Shown: piece after piece, positions 44,351 to 53,851 of the stretch | How positions within the stretch are numbered: position 1 is the first letter of the stretch | How the letters are laid out: each line of letters begins with the position of its first letter | NCBI RefSeq assembly: GCF_000970465.2 | Contig: NZ_LAJE02000072.1 | Span: forward strand, 1 to 64,000 | Length of the DNA: 64,000 nt | From: Devosia insulae DS-56 | GTDB taxonomy: Bacteria > Pseudomonadota > Alphaproteobacteria > Rhizobiales > Devosiaceae | Direction: 5' to 3' | Notes under the pieces: model-generated | Database searches by the model: none | Seen by the model: the letters and a program-made list of their open reading frames with translations, nothing else | Told to the model about the DNA's origin: nothing | Position numbers and translations under genes: made by a program

Positions 44351-45541
44351 CTACGCCCCGAGGAAGTGCGCCAGCCGCTTGCCAGCAGCGAGATACTTGC
44401 CGGGATCAACCGCCACATCCTTGCGGCGCACCTCGAAATGCAGGTGCGGACCGGTGGAGCGGCCGGTGGAGCCGACCTTGGCGATCGGCGTGCCGGTGTT
44501 CACCACCTGGCCCTCCTTGACGAGAAAGGCGCTGAGGTGGCCGTAGCGGGTGACGAGGCCGGTCAGGTGGGTCACCTCAACCAGGTTGCCGTAGCCCGAC
44601 TTCTCGCCGACGAAGGTCACCTTGCCGTAGCCGGCGCTGAGCACGGTGGTGCCTTTGGGCGCCGGGAAATCGAGGCCGGCATGGAAGGCGCGGCCGCCGG
44701 TAAAGGGGTCCTTGCGGTTGCCAAAGGTCGAGCTGATGCGGCTGAGCGAGTCCATCGGCTTGTGGATCGGCGCCAGGTCGATGGCGCCGCGCGCCGCCTT
44801 GAAACGTGCGAGCGCGAGATAGACGTCGTTGGCGTCATCGACGATGCCGCTGCTATCGCTGCCATCGACCGGGGGCTGATAGGGGCCGCCCACGGCGTCG
44901 GTCAATCCATCCGGCATGTTCGGCTTGATGCCGAGGCCGCCAAGCACGTCGAGGATGGTGTCGGTCGATTCGGTGGCCGAGACCGAGAGCGCCGCCAGCG
45001 CCATGCGGCTATCGTCCATCATGTTCGCCATCGAGGCGCTGACCTCGGCGAGGTCGCCGGTTGCGGTAACGGGGGCAATGGCGGCGAGCGGCGCGACATC
45101 GTCGTCGGTCGTCGGGTCGGCTGCGGCGGTTTCGATACCGAGCTCGGCGGCCTTGGCGGCGAGTTGCTTTACCAGTTGATGCTGTTCGAGCAGCACTTCC
45201 TGCTGCTGGGTCAGTTCCTGCAACTGCAGGTTGATGTCGCCGGCCTGGGCGAACTGCCGTGAATGGAGGCGATCCACCTCGACGCGCAACTGGGCGATGC
45301 GGTCCTCATAGGCGGAAACGACCACGTTGTTCTGCCCATTGAGCAGCGCGGCGATATCGGGAGCCATCAGGAAACCGACGAGCGTCAGGACATTGGTGCC
45401 GAACAGCGCCGCGAAGGCCAGGTAGAACAGGCCGGGCCGGATGCCGGGCGCCCGTTTCGCTTTCTGCGGGGGAGCGCCGAACACTTTGGAGACCGGCTGG
45501 GCGGCCGGCTGAACGCCACTCGATTTCGCACGCACCGCCAT
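44351..45541 (-). CDS. M23 family peptidase, membrane-anchored
   Basis: 396 residues. One membrane helix near 37-60 (GLFYLAFAALFGTNVLTLVGFLM-type), a coiled coil at about 75-140 (VVSAYEDRIAQLRVEVDRL), a linker, and a C-terminal LytM/M23 domain: FHAGLDFPAPKGT (first zinc ligands), GYGNLVEVTH, HLHFEVRRK. The ligands are present, so it may be an active endopeptidase, unlike EnvC/NlpD types. Likely acts on peptidoglycan during growth or division. Confidence 0.88.
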   Translation of the reverse strand: MAVRAKSSGVQPAAQPVSKVFGAPPQKAKRAPGIRPGLFYLAFAALFGTNVLTLVGFLMAPDIAALLNGQNNVVVSAYEDRIAQLRVEVDRLHSRQFAQAGDINLQLQELTQQQEVLLEQHQLVKQLAAKAAELGIETAAADPTTDDDVAPLAAIAPVTATGDLAEVSASMANMMDDSRMALAALSVSATESTDTILDVLGGLGIKPNMPDGLTDAVGGPYQPPVDGSDSSGIVDDANDVYLALARFKAARGAIDLAPIHKPMDSLSRISSTFGNRKDPFTGGRAFHAGLDFPAPKGTTVLSAGYGKVTFVGEKSGYGNLVEVTHLTGLVTRYGHLSAFLVKEGQVVNTGTPIAKVGSTGRSTGPHLHFEVRRKDVAVDPGKYLAAGKRLAHFLGA

Positions 45542-45635
45542 AACTCCGGGACGCCACTTTCACTGGTCCCGATCATGATCTGTTAGGGTTAACAAACGCG
45601 AAAAGCCCGGTCGCAGGCGACCTTAGGCTCCGGGC

Positions 45636-46151
45636 TCATGCCTTGGCGCGTTTAGATTTAGTGGGCGGGACCCCGGTTTTCGCGACCAGCGCACGCGTCG
45701 CGGCGAGCACTTTTTCGGCGTGGCCCTTGATGCGGGTGGCGTGGAAGACTTCGGCGACCTTGCCGTCGGGGTCGACCAGCACGGTGATGCGCTTCACCCC
45801 CATATACTCGACGCCCCAGAGCTTCTTCAGCTGCCAGATGCCATAGGCCTCGATGGCTTTGCGCTCGGGGTCGGCCGCAAGGATGACGCCGAGATTGTAC
45901 TTGTCGCGGAACGAGCAGTGCTTTTCCACCGTGTCGGGCGAGATGCCGACGACGACGGCACCGAGCTTCTTGAATTCAGGCATCTGGTCGGTGAACTCGA
46001 TGTTCTCGAGCGTACAGCCCTCGGTGTCGTCCTGGGGGTAGAAATAGAGCACCACCGGGTGGCCAAGATGATACGACAAGCGGAACTTCTCGTAGCTGTC
46101 GGTGACAAGTTCAAAGTCGGGGGCAGGGGTGCCGGGTGTGGGAAGGGTCAT
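45636..46151 (-). CDS. bcp: Thioredoxin-dependent peroxiredoxin (BCP/PrxQ type)
   Basis: 171 residues from ATG at 46151. Reduces hydroperoxides. The peroxidatic Cys lies in DDTEGCTLENIEF. The usual resolving Cys five residues later is absent; another Cys sits in VEKHCSFRDKYNL, the position used by the alternative PrxQ resolving cysteine. ATG start; C-terminus KSKRAKA is unusually basic. Single gene between an M23 peptidase and the AsmA-like protein. Confidence 0.9.
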   Translation of the reverse strand: MTLPTPGTPAPDFELVTDSYEKFRLSYHLGHPVVLYFYPQDDTEGCTLENIEFTDQMPEFKKLGAVVVGISPDTVEKHCSFRDKYNLGVILAADPERKAIEAYGIWQLKKLWGVEYMGVKRITVLVDPDGKVAEVFHATRIKGHAEKVLAATRALVAKTGVPPTKSKRAKA

Positions 46152-46305
46152 GTGGTCCGGTTCGGTAGACGGGAAAACGCCGGAAAAGCCGCGCATCCAA
46201 TGGGTGTTAGTGCCATATTACAGCCGGTATCATCTGGCAGTGAACCGCTGCTCGGTTTGATTCTAAGATAGGGCGGCAAAGCGAGCGGCCTCAAGTCGGA
46301 AAGCA

Positions 46306-49300
46306 GTGAAACCTACTCCAGCCCCTGGCTCCCAGCTCCGCAAGCGCTCGGCATGGCGCATCCTGGGTAGGATCGCCGCGGCGGCAGTCGCTGCGCCTGT
46401 CATCCTGCTCGTCGTCATGTACGCCGTGCTGCTCGTCACCCCGATCCCGCTGCCGTTCGTCAGCTCGCAGGTGCGGAACTTGGTGCTCAACTCCATGCCG
46501 TCAGGCAGCAAGCTCGAGCTGGGCGACATGGCGCTGGCGCTCGAGGGCTTCGTCTGGCCGGTGATCCAGTTCAAGCCGGTCACCTTCACCGATGTGAAGA
46601 CCGGCGGCACGGTGAGTATCGACGCGCTCGAGGTTGGGTTCTCGCCGCTGAGGGCGTTGGTCGGGCAGCCTGGCGCCACGGTGACGATCGTCGGTCCGCA
46701 CCTGCAGGTGAACCAGGACCTGTTCGGGCCGCGCCTCGCCAAGTTCGAGTATGTGGACGAGCCCGATGGCGGCCGGACGGTGCGGATCATCGAGGGGCAG
46801 GACCAATTCCCCGAGGTGAACCTGTCGCCTGATGGTGTCGACGTGAAGGGGCAGGTGCCCGATGCCAATCTGGGCATCCGGTCGGACAATGACTGGCTGG
46901 TCTATAACCTCGAAGCGGCGGCCAAGGGCATCGCGGGCATCGTGCAGCAGGCCAAGCTCGGGAATTTCTCGAGGCTGGTGGTCAAGCGCGGCGCGCTCGA
47001 CATGAACGATGCGCTCTATGGCGTGCTCCGGCATTTCACCGAAATCAATATCGACATCGCCCCGAACGCCGATGGCAAGTCGGCCTCGGGCAATTTCTCC
47101 GCCGGGATCGGCGGCTCGGTGATGAACGGCATCCTCGAGTGGGTCGAGACCGATGATGGAGGGGCGCGCCTCAAGGCCTCGATTACCAACCTCGACCCCG
47201 GCGCCTTTGCGCCGTTCGTGGGCGAGCAGGAGACCGCGATCTCGGTGGTGGGCACCGCGTCGGTGTCGATCGATGTCGGCTTCACCGACACGCAGAAAAT
47301 CACCGACGGGCTGTTTCATGTCGACCTGACCGGCATGGATGTGCGGGTCAACGGCCAGTTCTTCCCGATCGCCACGTCGATCGCCGAAGTGGTGTGGGAT
47401 CCCTCGATCGGCCAGTTCACCATGGGCGAAATGCAGGTGAGCGTTGCGGGCAGCACCGGCTCGGTCAGCGGGGTGTTCAAGCTCGGGCTCGACCCCCTCT
47501 ATGGCCCTATCGTCGGCATGAAGGTGGCGGCGCGCAACGTCTCCATCGCCAACGAGCAGGGGGTGCCGGAGGCGCCGTTCTCGGAGGTGAACTTCCAGGG
47601 CTGGTCGGCGCCGCTTTACGGCGCGACGGGTATCGACCAGTTCGAGGCCAAGAAAGCCGACGGCAGCAAGCTGGTTTCGACCGGGCGCATCGACATGGTG
47701 CGGCGCGGCACCGGCTTCGAGATGAACATCGCCGGTGACGGGTTGTCGGCCGACGACCTCAAGCGGCTATGGCCGGCATTTCTGGCCAGCGAGTCGCGGG
47801 ACTGGTTCGTCAAGAACGTGGTGGGTGGCCGGATCAAGAAATCCACCATGCGCTATGATTTCCCAGTCGGCTCGCTCGGCGAGCCGGGGGAAAACAAGCC
47901 GATTCCGAAGAATGCGATGTCGATCGATATCGTCGGCGTCGGTGTACAGATCAAAGCCCTCGACACGATGGATCCGATCACCATCGAAGGCGAGATGCGG
48001 CTGAGCCTCAAGGACAACGACATCCAGATTTCCGGTGATGGCGCGACGATCCCGACGTCCAAGGGCAATATCTCGATTGCCAATGCCGGCTTCATCATGG
48101 GCTCGAACAGCGATACCGAGGCGGTGTACGAGATCTCCGGCGATCTGTCCGGCGGCATCCCGGCACTGATCGACTGGGTCAAGACAAACCAGCCCGACGC
48201 GCTGAAGCAGGCGACGCTGCCGATCGACCTCGACATCCTCAAAGGCCAGGTTTCACTGGGCCTGGTGGCGACCTTCGTCACCGACAAGAAGACCAACAAG
48301 CCGCGAACCATGGACTATGTGGTCAACGGCACGCTGCAGGATCTCGAGACCGCCTCGCCGATCGAAGGCCACACCATCGGCAAGGGGCAGTTGCAGTTCC
48401 GCCTGACCCAGGCCGGGTTCAATATCGGCGGTACGACGGAACTCGACGGGGTGCCTGCTGCGATCTCGGCGATGGGGACGCTCGATCCCAAAAAGCCTGA
48501 CGTGGTGCTGACGGCGAAGGTCGATTCCGACGCGTTCAATAAGTTCGGCGTCGATACCTCGGCGTTCCTCAACGGGCCGCTGACGGTTTCGGTGAAGCCG
48601 CTCAGCGATGGCAGCATGCAGCTTGTCGCGGACCTCAAGGACGCCAGCCTCAGCGTCAAGGACCTCGGCATCAGCAAGGCGGCGGGGGTCAAGGGAACCG
48701 TCGCGGCACAGATCAAGCTTGCAGGCGACGCTGTCACCATCGAGGACCTCGATCTCGGCTTCGGCGATGTGAAGCTCGCGGGCGGCCTCGATTTCGATCT
48801 CAAGGAAGGCCTGCAGTCGGCCGAGTTCACCTCGTTCGCGCTCAGTCCCGGCGACCAGGCGCAGATCTCGCTGACGCCGATCCGCAACGGCTACCAGGTG
48901 CGGCTGCGCGGCGATCAGCTCGATTTGAAGCCGATGCTGCAGCGTTTCTTCAGCCTCTCAGGCGATTCGACCGGCGGCCCGCAGGCGACCGCGGTCAACA
49001 ACCAGACCATTGCTGTCGATCTCGAGCTGAAGCGAGCGCTGGGTTTTTACAAGACCACGGCGTTCAACGTGAACCTTGACCTGGTGCTGCGCGGGGCGGA
49101 CCTGCAGCGGGTGAACCTCCAGGCCAATCTCGGCGGCAACCGCAGTGTCTCGGTGACCACCAATCCAACGCCGGACGGCAAGGTGATGTCGGTGGCATTC
49201 AATGACCTCGGCACGCTGCTGCGGCTGATGAATATCTACCCCAATGTCGAGGGCGGCGCCGGCAGCCTGGTGGTCGAGACGGTCAAGGAGCAGAAGATCG

Positions 49301-49770
49301 ATGTCGGGCAGTTCTCGCTACGCAACTTCGCCTTCGTCAACGAAGGCAACGTGGCGCAGATTCTCGGCAACGACTCCCAGTCCCGGCAGATGATTGCCCG
49401 CTCCAACAAGCTGGAGTTCAAGAGCGCCGAGGCGGAGTTCGTACGGCGCAGTGACCGAGTGGAGATCACCGATGCGGTGCTGGCCGGCGCCACGGTGGGC
49501 GGCACGGCACGCGGCTTCATCTACACCGACAAGCGACAGTACGACATTACCGGCACCTATGTGCCGCTGTTCGGGCTCAACAACGCGTTCTCGAAGCTCT
49601 TGGGACCGCTGGCCGGGCGCGACGGCGAGGGGCTGTTCGGGGTGACCTTCGCGGTGCGTGGGCCGCTGGACAAGCCCGATTTCAAGATCAACCCGATGTC
49701 TGCGCTGGTGCCCGGGGCGTTCCGCCGGATGTTCGAATACCGATCCAAGGAAATCCCGCGCGTCGAGTGA
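46306..49770 (+). CDS. AsmA/DUF3971-type giant envelope protein
   Basis: 1154 residues from GTG. One N-terminal membrane helix at about 20-45 (IAAAAVAAPVILLVVMYAVLL), then repeating beta-strand blocks (for example TFTDVKTGGTVSIDALEVGF, and PLDIKGQVSLG-like patterns) through to an AsmA-like C-terminus (FGLNNAFSKLLGPLAGRDGEGLFGVTFAVRGPL split across the end). Such YhdP/AsmA-family proteins bridge the periplasm and are linked to phospholipid transport. No operon partner. Length is typical for the alphaproteobacterial form. Confidence 0.85.
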   Translation: MKPTPAPGSQLRKRSAWRILGRIAAAAVAAPVILLVVMYAVLLVTPIPLPFVSSQVRNLVLNSMPSGSKLELGDMALALEGFVWPVIQFKPVTFTDVKTGGTVSIDALEVGFSPLRALVGQPGATVTIVGPHLQVNQDLFGPRLAKFEYVDEPDGGRTVRIIEGQDQFPEVNLSPDGVDVKGQVPDANLGIRSDNDWLVYNLEAAAKGIAGIVQQAKLGNFSRLVVKRGALDMNDALYGVLRHFTEINIDIAPNADGKSASGNFSAGIGGSVMNGILEWVETDDGGARLKASITNLDPGAFAPFVGEQETAISVVGTASVSIDVGFTDTQKITDGLFHVDLTGMDVRVNGQFFPIATSIAEVVWDPSIGQFTMGEMQVSVAGSTGSVSGVFKLGLDPLYGPIVGMKVAARNVSIANEQGVPEAPFSEVNFQGWSAPLYGATGIDQFEAKKADGSKLVSTGRIDMVRRGTGFEMNIAGDGLSADDLKRLWPAFLASESRDWFVKNVVGGRIKKSTMRYDFPVGSLGEPGENKPIPKNAMSIDIVGVGVQIKALDTMDPITIEGEMRLSLKDNDIQISGDGATIPTSKGNISIANAGFIMGSNSDTEAVYEISGDLSGGIPALIDWVKTNQPDALKQATLPIDLDILKGQVSLGLVATFVTDKKTNKPRTMDYVVNGTLQDLETASPIEGHTIGKGQLQFRLTQAGFNIGGTTELDGVPAAISAMGTLDPKKPDVVLTAKVDSDAFNKFGVDTSAFLNGPLTVSVKPLSDGSMQLVADLKDASLSVKDLGISKAAGVKGTVAAQIKLAGDAVTIEDLDLGFGDVKLAGGLDFDLKEGLQSAEFTSFALSPGDQAQISLTPIRNGYQVRLRGDQLDLKPMLQRFFSLSGDSTGGPQATAVNNQTIAVDLELKRALGFYKTTAFNVNLDLVLRGADLQRVNLQANLGGNRSVSVTTNPTPDGKVMSVAFNDLGTLLRLMNIYPNVEGGAGSLVVETVKEQKIDVGQFSLRNFAFVNEGNVAQILGNDSQSRQMIARSNKLEFKSAEAEFVRRSDRVEITDAVLAGATVGGTARGFIYTDKRQYDITGTYVPLFGLNNAFSKLLGPLAGRDGEGLFGVTFAVRGPLDKPDFKINPMSALVPGAFRRMFEYRSKEIPRVE

Positions 49771-49855
49771 CCGGCCGGATAGTTGATTTCGATCAAAGTA
49801 TAGGTTGGCGCAACGGCTTACGATCTCCACATCTGGGGTCTCGGAGGTACGTCAA

Positions 49856-50305
49856 ATGTACGCACATATTCTCGTCGCAACGGATGGTTCGGAACTCGCC
49901 TCGCGGGCGCTGGACCATGCGCTCGGTCTCGCCAAGGCGCTCGGCTCGGCGGTGACCATCGTCACGGTCACTGAGCCCACCGCGGTGCTCGGCGGCGGTT
50001 ACGCCACGGTCGCCGGTACGGCGTTCGACCCCATTCCGGAATTGATCGAGGCGCAGGAAACCGGCGCCAAGGAACTGCTGGCTAAGGCTGAGACTGCAGC
50101 CAGCGCTGCCGGCGTCGCGGCCAAGACGGTCTATGTCAATGACAGCTTTCCGGCCGACGGCATCATCTCGACCGCCAATTCGGTGGGCGCCGACCTGATC
50201 GTCATGGGCTCGCATGGCCGCCGCGGGCTTGGCCGGCTGCTGCTCGGCAGCCAGACCAACAATGTGCTGGCGCACACTGCCATCCCGGTGCTGGTGACGC
50301 GTTGA
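49856..50305 (+). CDS. Universal stress protein
   Basis: 149 residues from ATG at 49856, nine bases after GGAGG; the longer frame upstream is not conserved. USP fold with HILVATDGSELASRAL at the N-terminus and the ATP-binding GSHGRRGLGRLLLGSQTNNVL motif (the G-2x-G-9x-G(S/T) pattern). Cytosolic. Function in stress tolerance is by family only. Confidence 0.92.
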   Translation: MYAHILVATDGSELASRALDHALGLAKALGSAVTIVTVTEPTAVLGGGYATVAGTAFDPIPELIEAQETGAKELLAKAETAASAAGVAAKTVYVNDSFPADGIISTANSVGADLIVMGSHGRRGLGRLLLGSQTNNVLAHTAIPVLVTR

Positions 50306-50314
50306 GGTGAGAGG

Positions 50315-50343
50315 TGAAGTGCGGTTCGTTGAACCGCACTTCA
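50315..50343. terminator. Bidirectional terminator
   Basis: TGAAGTGCGGTTC-gtt-GAACCGCACTTCA, perfect 13-base stem between the convergent universal stress gene and tyrS. Confidence 0.8.
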
Positions 50344-50349
50344 GTTCGC

Positions 50350-51606
50350 TTAGACCGGCTTCAGCAGGGCGTGCTTCTTCTTGCCGACCGAGAGCTTGAT
50401 CACGCCTTCCGGCAGCAGAGCGGCCGTCCCCAGGGTAGCGCGGTCATCGGTTACCGGTTCATCGTTGACGCGCACCGCACCCGATTGAATGTGCCGGCGG
50501 GCCTCGCCGTTGGATGCGGCAAGACCGGCGGTGACCAGCGCGGCAAGCAGCCCGATGCCGGCGTTGAGGTCGGACTTCGAGACCTCAGCAGTCGGCAGCG
50601 ACAGGTCGAGCGACCCGGCCTCGAAGGTCGCGGCAGCGGTCGACGCCGACTGCTCCGCGGCCTCGCGGCCGTGGACGATCGCCGTGACTTCCGTCGCCAG
50701 CACTTTCTTCGCCTCGTTCAGCTCCGAGCCGCCCAGCGCCGCGAGCTTTTCGATCTCGGCGAGTGGCAGACGGGTGAAGATCTTGAGGAACTTGCCGACA
50801 TCGGCGTCCTCGGTGTTCCGGAAATACTGCCAGAAATCATAGGGGCTGAAGAGCTCGCCATTGAGCCAGACGGCGCCCGAGGCCGACTTGCCCATTTTCT
50901 CGCCGGAAGCCTTGGTCAGCAGTGGCGTGGTCAGGGCGTAGAGCTGCGGGCCGCCCATGCGGTGGCTGAGGTCGACGCCGTTGATGATGTTGCCCCACTG
51001 GTCGGAGCCACCCATCTGCAGCACCGTGCCGTAGCGCCGGTTGAGCTCAGTGAAATCGTAGCCCTGCATGATCATGTAGTTGAACTCGAGGAAGCTCAAC
51101 GATTGGTCGCGATCGAGCCGCAGCTTCACCGAATCGAAGCTCAGCATGCGGTTGACCGAGAAGTGGCGGCCGACATCGCGCAGGAATTCGACATAGTTGA
51201 GCTTCAGCAGCCAGTCGGCATTGTCGACCATGACGGCGTCGGTCGGGCCGTCGCCGTAGCGGAGGATGCGCGAGTAGACCTTCTTGATGCTCTCGATGTT
51301 GGTCTTGATCTTCTCGACGCTGAGCAGGCTCCGCTGGTCGTCGCGGAAGCTCGGATCGCCAACCATGGAGGTGCCGCCGCCCATCAGGCTGATGGGGCGG
51401 TGGCCGGTTTCCTGCAGCCAGTAGAGCATCGTCACCGTGATCAGGTTGCCGATGTGGATGCTGGTCGCCGTCGCATCGTAGCCGACATAGCCGGTGATGC
51501 GTTCCCTTGCCGCGAGGGCATCGAGGCCCTCGGGATCGGAGATCTGGTGGATGAAGCCTCGCTGATCGAGGACGTTCAGGAAATCGGACTTGAACTTGGC
51601 GGCCAT
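50350..51606 (-). CDS. tyrS: Tyrosyl-tRNA synthetase
   Basis: 418 residues. Class I synthetase of the TyrRS short type: [15 protein letters not shown] (HIGH-like) near 40-55, and [14 protein letters not shown] (KMSKS-like) near 230. A C-terminal S4 RNA-binding domain is visible ([19 protein letters not shown]). Complete; the start ATG at 51606 overlaps nothing upstream. Charges tRNA-Tyr. Confidence 0.96.
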   Translation of the reverse strand: MAAKFKSDFLNVLDQRGFIHQISDPEGLDALAARERITGYVGYDATATSIHIGNLITVTMLYWLQETGHRPISLMGGGTSMVGDPSFRDDQRSLLSVEKIKTNIESIKKVYSRILRYGDGPTDAVMVDNADWLLKLNYVEFLRDVGRHFSVNRMLSFDSVKLRLDRDQSLSFLEFNYMIMQGYDFTELNRRYGTVLQMGGSDQWGNIINGVDLSHRMGGPQLYALTTPLLTKASGEKMGKSASGAVWLNGELFSPYDFWQYFRNTEDADVGKFLKIFTRLPLAEIEKLAALGGSELNEAKKVLATEVTAIVHGREAAEQSASTAAATFEAGSLDLSLPTAEVSKSDLNAGIGLLAALVTAGLAASNGEARRHIQSGAVRVNDEPVTDDRATLGTAALLPEGVIKLSVGKKKHALLKPV

Positions 51607-51707
51607 CGGCTTGCCCTATGTAATCGACCGGCTCGTCATGGGGGTACTTTACCCCCATGAGGACCTCATCCCCGAGCCTTCCGAAGGAGGAGGTCCGGGG
51701 CGTATGG

Positions 51708-52370
51708 CTAGCGCCCCTTGCCCGCCGCGATTTCCGCGCGGCGCCGGTCAAGATAGTCGGCGCAGCGTTCGGTGAGTTCGTCGATCTTGCCTTCGTAGAA
51801 GTGGTTGGCGCCCTCGACCTGCTGCTGCTCGATGGTGATGCCCTTCTGGGTCTTCAGCTTGTCGACCAGCTTCTGCACCGATTGCGGCGGCGCAACGCGG
51901 TCCTTGTCGCCATGGATGATCAGGCCCGAAGACGGGCAGGGGGCGAGGAAGGAGAAGTCGTAGAGGTTCTCCGGCGGGCTCACCGAGATGAAGCCCTCGA
52001 CCTCGGGGCGACGCATCAAGAGCTGCATGCCGATCCAGGCGCCGAACGAGAAGCCGGCGATCCAGCAGCCGCGCGACTCGCGGTTGAGCGACTGCAGCCA
52101 GTCCAGCGCCGCGGCAGCGTCGGAGAGTTCGCCGATGCCGTGATCGAACAGGCCCTGGCTGCGGCCGACGCCGCGCGAGTTGAAGCGCAGCACCGAGAAG
52201 CCGCGCTGGGCGAACATGTAGAACAGGTTGTAGACGATCTGGTTGTTCATCGTGCCGCCGAACTGCGGATGCGGATGAAGCACGATCGCGATCGGAGCGT
52301 TCGGGTCCTTGCCCTGCTGGTAGCGCCCCTCGAGGCGGCCTTCGGGTCCGTTGAAGATGACTTCTGGCAT
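51708..52370 (-). CDS. Alpha/beta hydrolase (dienelactone-hydrolase-like, short form)
   Basis: 220 residues. Begins EVIFNGPEGRLEGRYQQG, then LHPHPQFGGTMNN, nucleophile GFSFGAW, acid in HGDKDRVAPP and His in GANHFYEG. This matches the compact alphaproteobacterial alpha/beta hydrolase with HPHP motif, whose substrate is unknown. Its 5' end faces the suf operon across a 316-bp gap, so the two are divergent. Confidence 0.88.
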   Translation of the reverse strand: MPEVIFNGPEGRLEGRYQQGKDPNAPIAIVLHPHPQFGGTMNNQIVYNLFYMFAQRGFSVLRFNSRGVGRSQGLFDHGIGELSDAAAALDWLQSLNRESRGCWIAGFSFGAWIGMQLLMRRPEVEGFISVSPPENLYDFSFLAPCPSSGLIIHGDKDRVAPPQSVQKLVDKLKTQKGITIEQQQVEGANHFYEGKIDELTERCADYLDRRRAEIAAGKGR

Positions 52371-52686
52371 TAGGTCGTTTCCTTGACCGTTCTTTCTGGG
52401 GCCCCGCCGAGCCTCTATGCGCTGGGCTCATGCCTCGCGCGCGGGCCGGTCTCTCGGCTTGACGAATGCTGCGCCGCTGCCTAAAACATGGGCCGAAAAC
52501 TCCAGTTTCGAATAATTCTAAACTGGGTTTTCGAAGGCGGCAGTTGGTGGTCCAACCGCTTCCGGTTGCTGGTGAGCGCTCCTTGTAGTGAAAGTGAGCG
52601 CCCGATTTCAAGATTTGTTTCAGGCACGTGCGGCGCCTTGGCGTCGCGGCTGGCCTTTCGGAGCGGATGAGGCAGGCCTCGGATCT
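52371..52686. other. Intergenic region before the suf operon
   Basis: 316 bp between the divergent hydrolase and desulfurase genes. It contains the Irr-box-like palindrome at 52505-52523 and AT-richer DNA around it, in contrast to the GC-rich flanks. The part from 52524 to the ATG at 52687 is open in frame on the plus strand but lacks conservation. Promoter(s) for both genes are expected here. Confidence 0.6.
52505..52523. promoter_or_regulatory. Irr-box (ICE)-like palindrome upstream of the suf operon
   Basis: GTTTCGAATAATTCTAAAC is an inverted repeat with one arm mismatch (C/A) and resembles the TTTAGAATnATTCTAAA iron-control element bound by Irr in Hyphomicrobiales. It lies about 165 bp before the first desulfurase gene. 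Iron-dependent regulation of the suf operon is inferred; the site needs a binding test. Confidence 0.6.
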
Positions 52687-53841
52687 ATGGCGCGACAGTC
52701 GATCTATCTCGATCACAATGCGTCGGCGCCGCTGTTGCCGGAGGCCCGCGCTGCCCATATCGGGGCGCTCGACCTCGTCGGCAACCCCTCGTCGGTGCAT
52801 GCCGAGGGTAGGGCGCTGCGTGCGGTGATCGACAAGGCTCGGGCCCAGGTGGCGCGGCTCGCCGGGGCTGAGCGCGACCAGGTGGTGTTCACCGGCTCGG
52901 CCACCGAAGCGATCACCCAGGCGATTGTCGGCGGCGCCAAGGCGCTCAACGTCGATGCCATCGTCGTTTCGGAAGGCGAACACGCCGCCGTGCTCCGGGC
53001 GGCCGAAGCGACCGGACTGCCGATCAAGAAAGTCGGCCTCGATGCCGATGGAGTGATCAAGCTCGAGGAGATCGCGGCGGCGCTGGCCGCCGCGGACCTC
53101 GTGGGGATGCGGCTCCTGGTGGCGGTGCACCTCGTCAACAACGAGACCGGGGTGATCCAGCCGGTCGATCGCATTGAAGTGCTGGTCGGCCCGAGCCCGC
53201 ATTATCTTTTTGTCGATGCGGTGCAGGGCTTTGGCAAGGTGGGGCTCGAATTTGCCTCGCGCGCACCCGATATGATGGCGGTCAGTGGCCACAAGATCGG
53301 CGGTCCCGCCGGCATCGGCGCGCTGCTGATGAAAGGCCACGCCGACCAGGTTCGACTGATCCCCGGTGGGGGCCAGGAGAGCGGGCGGCGCGGTGGCACG
53401 GAATCAGCGGCGGCAATCGCCGGGTTTGGCGCCGCGGCAGAAGTGTTCGCCGAGCGGTTCTACCAAGCCAATGTCAGCGAACTGGTACGGACGGCCGAAG
53501 ACGGCATGCGCGTGATTGCCCCGGACCTGGTGGTCTTCGGAGAGAAGGCCGACCGGATCGGCAACGTCAGCAACTTCGCGGTGCCGGGGCTGAAGAATGC
53601 GGTGGCGATGATGGGGCTGGACCTGCTTGGTCTTGCCGTTTCGTCGGGTTCCGCCTGCTCGTCGGGCAAGGTTGGCCCGAGCCATGTGCTCGCCGCCATG
53701 GGTGTGCCGGCAGAGCTCGGCGAGTGTGCAATGCGTGTGAGCTTCGGCTGGTCCTCTTCAATCGAGGACGTCGAGGCTTATCTGAAGGGTTTTAGCGAAG
53801 TCGTCGGGCGTCATCGCGCTCGCCACGGCGTCGCAGCATAG
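52687..53841 (+). CDS. Cysteine desulfurase, NifS/IscS type
   Basis: 384 residues from ATG at 52687. PLP enzyme that removes sulfur from cysteine. H99 (EGEHAAV), PLP lysine K203 (SGHKIGGP) and the catalytic Cys C324 in the GSACSSGK loop are present; this loop marks the group I NifS/IscS type. First gene of the suf operon, ten bases before sufB. A second desulfurase of the SufS type lies later in the same operon, so two sulfur donors are encoded together. Confidence 0.92.
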   Translation: MARQSIYLDHNASAPLLPEARAAHIGALDLVGNPSSVHAEGRALRAVIDKARAQVARLAGAERDQVVFTGSATEAITQAIVGGAKALNVDAIVVSEGEHAAVLRAAEATGLPIKKVGLDADGVIKLEEIAAALAAADLVGMRLLVAVHLVNNETGVIQPVDRIEVLVGPSPHYLFVDAVQGFGKVGLEFASRAPDMMAVSGHKIGGPAGIGALLMKGHADQVRLIPGGGQESGRRGGTESAAAIAGFGAAAEVFAERFYQANVSELVRTAEDGMRVIAPDLVVFGEKADRIGNVSNFAVPGLKNAVAMMGLDLLGLAVSSGSACSSGKVGPSHVLAAMGVPAELGECAMRVSFGWSSSIEDVEAYLKGFSEVVGRHRARHGVAA

Positions 53842-53851
53842 GAAGAAGACG

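Noticed and set aside
51748-53340. A 530-codon minus-strand frame across the desulfurase and hydrolase genes
   Set aside because: It crosses a promoter region and opposes a clear NifS-type gene; composition is low-complexity.
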